Shown piece by piece: positions 43,685 through 50,945 of a stretch of DNA of 64,000 nt. The notes beneath the pieces are model-generated. The model was not told where the DNA came from. It did no database searches and saw only the letters and a list, made by a program, of their open reading frames with translations. The translations under genes were made by a program, and so were the position numbers. The stretch's first letter is position 1, and every line of letters starts with the position of its first letter. The DNA comes from Rubrivirga marina (lineage in GTDB: Bacteria; Bacteroidota; Rhodothermia; Rhodothermales; Rubricoccaceae), in assembly GCF_002283365.1 (NCBI RefSeq), contig NZ_MQWD01000001.1, forward strand, positions 3,009,749-3,073,748, written 5' to 3'.

Positions 43685-44596
43685 AACAAGATCACGACCG
43701 CCCCGAACCAGCTCGCTCTCGGGCTCACCACTCCCATCATGTCCATGGCCCAGCGCGACGCGCGGCCCAACCGCCAGGCCCGGCTCGACGCCGCGAAGGC
43801 CGTCCTCGCCCGCGGCCTCGCCGGCGTCCGCGACGACCCGAAGGCGCTCGCGGCCTACCTCGCCTTCCGCGCCCGCTTCCACGACTACAGCCCCCGGAAC
43901 ACCATGCTCATCTTCCTCCAGCGCCCGACGGCGAAGTACTGCATGGGCTTCCGCTCGTGGACCAAGCACGGGCGCCGGGTGCTGAAGGGCGAGCGGGGCC
44001 TGACGGTCCTCGCGCCGATCCTCCGTCGGCCTACGGAAGGCGATGTCGCGGCCGGGCACGACCCCGACGACCGGGTCCCCGTCGGCTTCCGGACGACGAC
44101 GACGTTCGACTACGAGCAGACGGAGGCCGTGTCCGACGACGCCCTCGTCTAAACGCCGCCGATCCCGAGGCTCGACGCCGCCGGGCCCGAGGGGCTCCTC
44201 GCGAGGCTCGAAGCGGTGGCAGAGAGCATCGGGTGCGCGGTCCACTACACCTCGCTGGGCTACGCCGACGGGTGGTACCGGGAGGCCGACCGGACCGTCT
44301 GCGTCCGGGCCTCGCTCTCGCGGGCCGACCGGTGCTCGGTCCTGTGCCACGAGCTGGCCCACGCGGTCGCCCACACCGGCGACCGGGGGACGAGCCGTGC
44401 CGCGAGGGAGCTCCAGGCCGAGGGAGCCGCGTACGTCGCGCTGGCCGCGCTCGGCCTCAACACGGCCCGGGCGAGCCTGCCCTACCTCAAGAGATGGGGC
44501 GACGACGACCGGATGGCCGCGGAGCTCGACGCCGTCGACCGGATCGCCAGCCGGCTCCTCGCGCTCGTCGACGACGCGGCCGAGACCGCCCGCTAG
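43682..44596 (+). pseudogene. ArdC-like antirestriction/ssDNA-binding gene with internal stop
   Basis: The N-terminal ArdC domain has AYLAFRARFHDYSPRNTMLI, CMGFRSWTKHGRRVLKGERG and an FDYEQTEAV strand. TAA at 44150-44152 stops the frame; the same frame then continues TPPIPRLDAAGPEGLLARLE into a zinc-metallopeptidase-like domain with the metal-binding motif CHELAHAVAH (44348 on) and GEAVAYV-like QAEGAAYVALAALG, ending at 44596. Families with this two-domain plan (ArdC N-terminal plus M78-like peptidase) protect incoming plasmid DNA. The single nonsense codon separates the two domains, so they could still be made as two pieces only if re-initiation occurs near 44216. Confidence 0.78.
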
Positions 44597-44650
44597 GCCA
44601 CCCGACACCGGGCACAGCGCCCGGCCATTCATACTTCTTGACCACCGACC

Positions 44651-44685
44651 GACAGGCCGGGCTCCCACCGCGGGGCCCGGCCTGT
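44651..44685. terminator. Intergenic hairpin before the RadC-like gene
   Basis: GACAGGCCGGGC pairs with GCCCGGCCTGTC (12 bp, partly extended inside), ending 19 bp before the start at 44705, the same spacing as in the hairpin before the ArdC-like gene. Confidence 0.55.
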
Positions 44686-44704
44686 CATCGTTTCCGACAG
44701 ACCC

Positions 44705-45253
44705 ATGACCCCGAGCCACACCTCCCTCTACGCGAACACTTGTTCGCCCTCCAGGCGCCCCGAGCCGACCGGCCTCGGCCACACGCTCGACCTGTTCACC
44801 CAGCCCGCCGACCGTCCGCGGCTCGACGTCCCCGTGTTCTCTGTCCGCCTCGTCCGAGAGCGGAGCCACGAGACGGCCGTCGTCCGGACGCCGGCCAACG
44901 CGGCCCGCCTGTGCTGCGAGCTCCTCGACGGGTACGACCGGGAGGTCTTCCTCGCCGTCGCGCTGTCCACGGCGTCCCGAGTGATTGGCGCCCACGTCTG
45001 CCACGTCGGGACGGTCGACGCGAGCGTGGCCAGCCCCCGGGAGGTCTTCCGCTTCGCGATCCTCTGCAACGCCCGGAGTGTCCTCGTCGCCCACAACCAC
45101 CCGAGCGGTAGCCTCGAGCCGTCGCGGGCCGACGTGGCCGTGTCGAAGCAGCTCAACGCGGCCGGCGAGGCCGTCGGGGTCGGGCTCGTCGACTCGCTCG
45201 TCGTCGGGTACGCCGGGGCGTACACGTCGCTCACAGAGCGTGGGCTCCTCTAG
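44705..45253 (+). CDS. RadC-like JAB-domain protein
   Basis: 182 residues. The JAB/MPN metalloprotease-like fold of RadC proteins: EVFLAVALSTASRVIGAHVC, GTVDASVASPREVFRFAILC, and the metal motif VAHNHPSGSLEPSRADV with the conserved HNHPSG and downstream Asp. It lacks the N-terminal helix-hairpin-helix part of chromosomal RadC, like the short versions carried by plasmids and ICEs. The role is uncertain (possibly nucleic-acid or protein processing). It is the last gene of the accessory cluster. Confidence 0.87.
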   Translation: MTPSHTSLYANTCSPSRRPEPTGLGHTLDLFTQPADRPRLDVPVFSVRLVRERSHETAVVRTPANAARLCCELLDGYDREVFLAVALSTASRVIGAHVCHVGTVDASVASPREVFRFAILCNARSVLVAHNHPSGSLEPSRADVAVSKQLNAAGEAVGVGLVDSLVVGYAGAYTSLTERGLL

Positions 45254-45608
45254 CGAGCCACGGTAGATCCAGCGCGCGCCGGACAGGCGGCCTCCCGCTC
45301 ACCTCCCTCGACGGCGTACGGGAAGACGCGGGGCAGGGAGTTAGCGGACGCTGTTTCCCGGACGGGTTGCTGAACGGAATCGGCCGCACCAGGGCCGGTG
45401 AGGGTGGACTGGCGCAGCGCCGGCGAAAGGGGCCGTTAACCGGGCGGCCACCCCAGGTCTCGGACGTAGGCCTCCGCGAGCCCGGCCGCATCGCCTCGTC
45501 GACTACCACAGCGGTGCCAGCCGCGTAGCTTTGATCGTACCGCCACCGGCCGCAGGCCGCTGAACGCCAGCCCGTCGTCCCGCTTGCGAACGAGTTGACA
45601 GCCCCCAC
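45254..45608. other. Non-coding stretch (355 bp)
   Basis: No supported gene. Contains the TAGCTTTG box at 45526-45533 and marks the right end of the accessory cluster. Confidence 0.4.
45526..45533 (+). promoter_or_regulatory. Possible Bacteroidota-type -7 box
   Basis: TAGCTTTG fits the TAnnTTTG consensus known for Bacteroidota primary promoters and lies 76 bp upstream of ATG 45609. No matching TTG -33 box is seen at the proper spacing, so this is weak. Confidence 0.25.
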
Positions 45609-46088
45609 ATGACGTCCATCGCGAACGTGTTTACTCGAGCCCGGGCTGGAGCGTTGCTGATGCTCGTCAGCGCCGGGCTCGCCCTCGTCGGCGCGGTCCT
45701 GGCCGCTCGGGCGGGGACGCGTTTCGATGCGTGGTACTGGATGCCCGTCGTGTACGGAGCGGTGATGGTGGGGGGCCTGGTGTGGGGGGGCATCCGGCAA
45801 GGCTACTCGGGCGAGGCCGTCCCGCCCCCACCTCCCTCCGGCGACCCGACTCGGGACGTGACCGCCTGGGTCGACCGGTGGAGCAGCGGGTACGGCCTGC
45901 CGCCCTGGCAACGCGTCACCGGAGCGCTCGCCACGATCCTGACGGCCGTCGCCGGGTTGATCATCGCGGCGGCGACGGGGGAGGTCTTCCTCGAGATGCC
46001 GTTCAGCTGGTGGGCGATCGGGATGGGCATCCTGATCGTCGTCGGTGCGGTCGGGCTCACGAAGGCGCTGCCGAAGCGAGACGGTTGA
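45609..46088 (+). CDS. Four-helix membrane protein (159 aa)
   Basis: Four hydrophobic segments arranged as two pairs: ALLMLVSAGLALVGAVLAA, WMPVVYGAVMVGGLVWGG, a Pro-rich cytoplasmic loop (AVPPPPPSGDPTRD), then GALATILTAVAGLIIAA and WAIGMGILIVVGAVGL. The charged C-terminus is short. I recognise no family. It stands alone between the accessory cluster and the amidohydrolase operon. Confidence 0.7.
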   Translation: MTSIANVFTRARAGALLMLVSAGLALVGAVLAARAGTRFDAWYWMPVVYGAVMVGGLVWGGIRQGYSGEAVPPPPPSGDPTRDVTAWVDRWSSGYGLPPWQRVTGALATILTAVAGLIIAAATGEVFLEMPFSWWAIGMGILIVVGAVGLTKALPKRDG

Positions 46089-46236
46089 TCGGAGGGAATA
46101 GAGGGACGACAAGCACGCGCTGAGCCCTTGGGCGGCAAAATTGCGACCGGTCGGCGCGTTCGTCTGAGGCGGGCCGTCGGCACGTGTGACGATTCCGGGC
46201 CTCGTGCGAACCACGGGAACACCCGCCCACGCTCCC

Positions 46237-48083
46237 GTGCCCCGACTCCAGACCGCGCTCGCCCTCCTGCTCTTCGCCGGCCCCGTCGCCGCGCAGCCCC
46301 CGCCCCCCTCCGGCGAGCTGCTCCTCTTCAACGCGCGCCTCGTCGACCCCCGCACCGACGCGGTCCGGACGGGGGCGCTACTGCTCCGAGGGGACACGAT
46401 CGCCGCCGTCCTTGACGCTCCGCCGGCGGAGTACGACGGCCCCGACTCGACGTCGCAGGGCGCGCCGTGCTCCCCGGCCTCCTCGACCTCCACGTCCACA
46501 GCTACGGCAACCTCTCGCCGTCGGGCGTCGAGACGCTCGGCACCGAGGGGGCCGCCCGGCGGATGCTCTACGCTGGCGTGACCGGGTTCCTCGACCTGTT
46601 CGCCGACGAGGACGCCATTTTCGCCCTCCGCGACCGCCAGCGCGCCGCGACCGGGCCTGAGAGACGAGACGCCGCGGACGTCCACGCCGCTGGACCGCTG
46701 CTCACCGCGCCCGGCGGCTACGGCACGCAGATGGGCCTGCCCACGCGGACCGTCGCGACGCCGGACGAGGCGCGGCGCGTCGTCGCGGCGCTCTCCGAGC
46801 GCCGCCCGGACGTGGTCAAGCTGGCCTACACGACAGAGACCGGCTCGTTCGCGTCGATGGACCGGCTGACGATGGAGGCCGTCGTCGAGACCGCACGCGC
46901 GCTCGATCTGCGGACGGTCGTCCACGTCGACTCGTGGGCGAGCGTGGTCGATGTCGCCCGGGCGGGCGCGTCGGCCGTGACGCACCTCCCTCCGGCCCCC
47001 GTGCCCGACGCCGCCGTGGAGGCGATGCGGGCGCACGGCACCGTCGCCATCCCGGCCCTGGCGGGCGAACTCGGGCTCTCCGACCTCACGACCCGCTCGT
47101 GGCGCGACGCGCCGTTGCTCGCCGCCGTCGCCTCGCCCTCGGTCGTCGCGGGGTACTCGGCCCCGCCCGGGCCCGGCCTCGAGTCCACGGTCCTGGGGCA
47201 GCGTGAGGAGCGGGCCGCCCGCCTCGCCGCCGTCCGGGCGCTGCACCGGGCGGGCGTCCCCGTCCTCGCCGGGACCGACGCGGGCGCTCTCGGGACGGTC
47301 CAGGGGTTCTCGCTCCACCACGAGCTGGCGCTCCTCGTCGAGGCGGGGCTGACGCCCCGCGAGGCGGTGGCCGCGGCCACGACCGAGGCGGGCGCGTTCC
47401 TCGGTCGGCGGGTCGGGCTCCGGGTCGGCGACCGCGCCGACCTCGTCGTCCTCGCCGCCTCGCCGCTGGACGACGTGCGCCGGACGCAGGACGTCGAGCT
47501 CGTCGTGTCGCACGGGCGCGTGGTCGACCGCGAGGCCCTGCTCGGCCCGCTCCCGGCGGAGCCGCTGACCGGCCCCCTCGTGGACGACTTCGCCTCGGAC
47601 ACCCTCACGAGCGCGCTCGGGACCGCGTGGCGCGTCGTGACCGACGAGGCTCTCGGCGGCACCTCCGCCGCCGAGGTCTCCGTCTCGGGCGGCGTGCTCC
47701 GCGTCGAGGCGTCCCTCCGGCCGGGCTCGGCGGGCATCGGGTTCGTCGAGCTCGTCCTCCCGCTCGACGCCGCGGGCGCCATGCGCGACGTGTCCGGCTG
47801 GGACGGCGTCCGCCTCCGTCTCCGCGCGCTGAGCGGGCCGCTCGCGCTCAAGCTCCAAACCGCCGACGTCGGCAACGTCGACTACCACGCCGTCGTCCTG
47901 GAGCCGAGCGCGACGGCGCAGGAGCTGACCCTCCCGTTCTCCGGATTCCGTCAGCTCTGGTCGGAGCAGGTCCCGTGGACGGGTCGCCGCGTGCTCGCCG
48001 TCGCGCTGTCGTCGGGGGGGATGGAGGCGGCCGAGGTCGCCTACGAGGTCGAGGCGGTCGAGTGGTACCGTGACGACCAATGA
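46237..48083 (+). pseudogene. Secreted amidohydrolase with CIA30 domain, frameshifted
   Basis: The first frame has a signal peptide (LQTALALLLFAGPVAAQP) and the first amidohydrolase strands (LLLFNARLVDPRTDAVRTGA, LLLRGDTIAAV). After EYDGP, at the CCCC run around 46441-46444, sense continues in another frame: RLDVAGRAVLPGLLDLHVHS with the HxH metal motif, then VVHVDSWASV, SAVTHLPPA and AGTDAGALG. From about 47570 a CIA30-like domain follows (LVDDFASDTLTSALGTAWRV, GFVELVLPLDA, WDGVRLRLRALSG). A one-base deletion explains the shift. Joined, it would be a periplasmic amidohydrolase fused to a CIA30 domain. The stop overlaps the sigma gene start (ATGA). Confidence 0.75.
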
Positions 48084-48643
48084 TCCTCTCCGTGCTCTTC
48101 TCCCGCTCTCCGGGCGACTCCCCGCAGGCCCGGTTCGAGGCCCTCCTCGACCGGCACTCCGGGATCGTCCGCAAGGTGGCGGCGACGTACTGCCGCTACC
48201 CCGAGGACCAGCGCGACCTCGCCCAGCAGATCACGGAGCACCTGTGGCGCGCCTTCGGGCGCTACGACCCCGACCGGCCGTTCTCGACGTGGGCCTATCG
48301 GGTCGCCCTCAACGTCGCCATCTCCCACGTCCGGCGGGCCGCCCTCCGCGACCGGACCGTCGAGTCCTACGACGCCCTCGACCACGAGCCCGTCGACGCC
48401 GCGACGCTCTCGGCCGACGACGACGACCGCGTCCGCGCCCTCTACCGCGTCGTGGACCGGCTGGGCGCGTTCGACCGCGCGCTCCTCCTGCTCCACCTGG
48501 AGGGCTACCGCAACGGCGAGGTCGCCGACGTCCTCGGCCTCTCGGTCACGAACGTGGGCACGCGCCTGAGCCGCCTCCGCAAGCAGATCCGGGCCGACCT
48601 CGCCCCCCGGCCGCCCCTCACCGACCGCACCCCCCTCCCATGA
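48080..48643 (+). CDS. ECF RNA polymerase sigma factor
   Basis: 187 residues. Region 2 is QARFEALLDRHSGIVRKVAA, YPEDQRDLAQQITEHLWRAF, PFSTWAYRVALNVAISHVRR; region 4 is AFDRALLLLHLEGYRNGEVA followed by DVLGLSVTNVGTRLSRLRKQ. It is a different subfamily from the kinase-linked pair. It is coupled by ATGA overlaps both to the amidohydrolase upstream and to the membrane protein downstream, a typical sigma/anti-sigma layout. Confidence 0.9.
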   Translation: MILSVLFSRSPGDSPQARFEALLDRHSGIVRKVAATYCRYPEDQRDLAQQITEHLWRAFGRYDPDRPFSTWAYRVALNVAISHVRRAALRDRTVESYDALDHEPVDAATLSADDDDRVRALYRVVDRLGAFDRALLLLHLEGYRNGEVADVLGLSVTNVGTRLSRLRKQIRADLAPRPPLTDRTPLP

Positions 48644-49314
48644 CGCTCGACGACCTCAAACTCGCCCTCGACGAGATCGACCGGCGCCTCGGCGCGAGCG
48701 AGGCGGCGGACCGCGCGCAGCGCGCCCAGGCCTCGCTCCGGCGCTCGCGCTCCGCGCTCGGCCCGCTCCGGTGGTCGCTCTGGCTGGAGGCGGCCTTAAG
48801 CGGCGCCGCGACGGGATTTCTCGCCTGGTTTCTCGCCGTCCACGCGGCGTCCCCGTGGCCCGCGGTCGCGTCGGCCGTGCTCCTGCTGGCGCTGAGCGCC
48901 GCGTACCTGATCGCGACGGTCCGCCAGCTCGAACGACTGGGCCGGCTCGACCCCGCCGCGCCGGTCGTCGAGGTGCAGGGCCATCTCGCGGCGCTGAACG
49001 CGCTCCGGAGCCGGGTCGTCCGGAACGTCCTGCTGGCGGCCCCGCTCGTCTGGCTCCCCGTCGTCGTCGCGGCCGAGTGGGCGGCCGGGGTCGACCTCGT
49101 CGCCGGGACGAGCCCCGCCTGGGTCGTCGCCAACCTCGCGCTCGGCGTGGCCGTGCTCGGCGGCGGCCTCTGGGTCGCTCACCGCCGGCCCGAGTGGGTG
49201 GCGGCGTCGCCGTGGCTCCGCCGAACGGCCGACCACCTCGCCGGGCGGAGCCTCCGCCGGGCACGCGAGCACGCAGACGAGGCGGCCGCCTTCGAACGGG
49301 ACCTCGGCAGTTGA
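48640..49314 (+). CDS. Membrane protein, putative anti-sigma partner
   Basis: 224 residues. A cytoplasmic N-terminal helix (TLDDLKLALDEIDRRLGASE) precedes four hydrophobic segments in two pairs (LEAALSGAATGFLAWFLAV, VASAVLLLALSAAYLIATV, NVLLAAPLVWLPVVVAAEW, VVANLALGVAVLGGGLWVA) and a charged C-terminal helix. It overlaps the sigma gene (ATGA), so a role in sensing and holding the sigma factor is likely, although it lacks a recognisable anti-sigma zinc motif. Confidence 0.7.
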   Translation: MTLDDLKLALDEIDRRLGASEAADRAQRAQASLRRSRSALGPLRWSLWLEAALSGAATGFLAWFLAVHAASPWPAVASAVLLLALSAAYLIATVRQLERLGRLDPAAPVVEVQGHLAALNALRSRVVRNVLLAAPLVWLPVVVAAEWAAGVDLVAGTSPAWVVANLALGVAVLGGGLWVAHRRPEWVAASPWLRRTADHLAGRSLRRAREHADEAAAFERDLGS

Positions 49315-49341
49315 CGGAGGAGACGCTTCCGCAATGATGAC

Positions 49342-49515
49342 ATGTCGCACGGATCCCGAAGGTCCCCCGAGTGGATCGGCCACTCGGGCGCGAACGGCGC
49401 GATGGCCCTTTACAGCTCCGAACGCGACCTGTACGTCGTGGGGGCGCTCAATCAGCTCGACGAGCCCGCACGGACGTCCTCCCTGATGCCGAAGGTCGTC
49501 GCCGCCGCGGCGTGA
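49342..49515 (+). pseudogene. C-terminal remnant of a beta-lactamase-family hydrolase
   Basis: 57 codons reading EWIGHSGANGAMALYSSERD, then LYVVGALNQLDEP and a helical end. The GHSGANGA segment corresponds to the HSGxNG motif of serine beta-lactamase-like esterases. The rest of the gene is missing, and the fragment overlaps the 3' end of the convergent cyclase gene (49452-49515). Confidence 0.55.
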
Positions 49516-50684
49516 GGGGGCGGCGCGCCGCCCCAGGTCACGGGCTCCGCGGAGTGGGGTGCGGGGCCGCCGTCGCCCTCCGCCTCCGGCACGTCCACCG
49601 CGAACAGCGCCACCGGCCGCTCCTTCCCCCGGAGCACCTGGTCGCCGACCGGCCGGAGAGTCCACCCGTCCGTCTCCTCGAGCCGCGCCGCTAGCGCGTC
49701 GCCCACGAGGACGTCCTCGCCGAGCGGTTTGCAGAGGGCCTGGATACGGGCCGTCTGGTTGAGCACGTCGCCGGTGAACACGATCTCCTTCTTCAGGGCG
49801 CCGATCTCGCCCGTCGTCACGTCCCCTGTCTGGACCCCCGCCCGGAGGTCCGGCGCGACGCCGAACTCTCTCTCGAACCAGCCCGCCCGCGCCCGGAGCG
49901 CCGCCCGCATCGCGAGCGCGCACCGGACGCCGTTGGCGTCGCGGAGCCCGGCCTCCTCCGGCCACGACACGACGATCTCGTCGCCGATGTACTGGTACAC
50001 CTCGCCCTCGTGCCGGACGACCGCGTCGGCGAGGGCGTCGTAGTACGCCCGGAGGAACTCGAAGTACCGGGCGTGGCCCAGCCGCTCCGTGATGGCCGTC
50101 GAGGACTTCATGTCGGAGAAGAGGAACACGCGCCGCTCCCGCTTCGGCGTGTGGTACCGCCCCGTGAGGAAGTTGGTGAGGACGCGGGCGCCCAGGTGCT
50201 CGCTGATCTCGGCGTAGAACAGCGAGACGACGAGGGACGCCGTGATCTGGACGCCCGTGCTCAGGCTCTCCATGCTGACCGCGAACGCCCCGAGGCGGTC
50301 CCAGACGCGGGCGTCGGCCAGCCCGGTCCCCATCTCCATCGCCGCTGCGATGGGGTAAAGGACGACCACGACGACGGTCAGGAACGCGACGTAGAACAGG
50401 GTCTTGCCGACCAGCTTGGCCCCGAGGCTCCTCGCGGCGAAGGCCCGGTTCAGGAACAGCAGTTCGACGACCCCGACGAGGCACCCGACAGCGAACGACG
50501 CCAGGCTGGCGAAGACGTAGATCCCGGCGTCGAGTTGGATGCCCTCGTGGGAGTCGGCCGAGAGGCTCCCGACCGCCGCGTAGTTCGAGACCGAGAACAC
50601 GTGGTCCACCAGGAGCCAGATCACCCCGAAGGGGGCGACGCGGCGGACCGTGCGCCGGGCGTTGGGGGAGAGTCGGGTGCTCAT
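49452..50684 (-). CDS. Class III adenylate/guanylate cyclase, membrane-bound
   Basis: 410 residues. About five to six N-terminal helices (FGVIWLLVDHVFSVSNYAAV, VFASLASFAVGCLVGVVELL, FYVAFLTVVVVVLYPIAA, VQITASLVVSLFYAEI) are followed by the catalytic domain. Metal-binding Asp residues lie in FLFSDMKSSTAITERLG and YQYIGDEIVVSW. The transition-state region IVFTGDVLNQTARI is conserved. It would make cyclic nucleotide in the cytoplasm from a membrane sensor. The Lys/Asp substrate-choice residues were not assigned with certainty. The C-terminal 40 residues are a flexible tail overlapping a remnant on the other strand. ATG 50684 starts at MSTRLSPNARRTV. Confidence 0.9.
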   Translation of the reverse strand: MSTRLSPNARRTVRRVAPFGVIWLLVDHVFSVSNYAAVGSLSADSHEGIQLDAGIYVFASLASFAVGCLVGVVELLFLNRAFAARSLGAKLVGKTLFYVAFLTVVVVVLYPIAAAMEMGTGLADARVWDRLGAFAVSMESLSTGVQITASLVVSLFYAEISEHLGARVLTNFLTGRYHTPKRERRVFLFSDMKSSTAITERLGHARYFEFLRAYYDALADAVVRHEGEVYQYIGDEIVVSWPEEAGLRDANGVRCALAMRAALRARAGWFEREFGVAPDLRAGVQTGDVTTGEIGALKKEIVFTGDVLNQTARIQALCKPLGEDVLVGDALAARLEETDGWTLRPVGDQVLRGKERPVALFAVDVPEAEGDGGPAPHSAEPVTWGGAPPPHAAAATTFGIREDVRAGSSS

Positions 50685-50945
50685 GTCACGTCGCCCGCCG
50701 AGGGCTGGCGTAGACGTCGGGGGCATCGCGCGGCGACGAGCACAGCGACGACCGCTCCGAGAGCCTCGGGGACCGGGAGAGCGGGGGGACGACGAGGCGG
50801 GACATGCGACCGGAGGGCGTGCGGATGCGTCCGGCCCACGCGGTCTCTGTGCTGTGGCGGAGAGCGTCCTGCGGTGGAATAAACGGAGACCGTGCGGAAG
50901 AGCGCGCGAGAGACCGCCCCGGCGTGGGATGTCGCCCCGGACCCC

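Noticed and set aside
4287-44152. Recoding of TAG as a sense codon in this genome
   Set aside because: Several intact genes end at TAG with nothing sensible beyond, and one of the internal stops is TAA. Nonsense mutation, local read-through or error is a simpler explanation.
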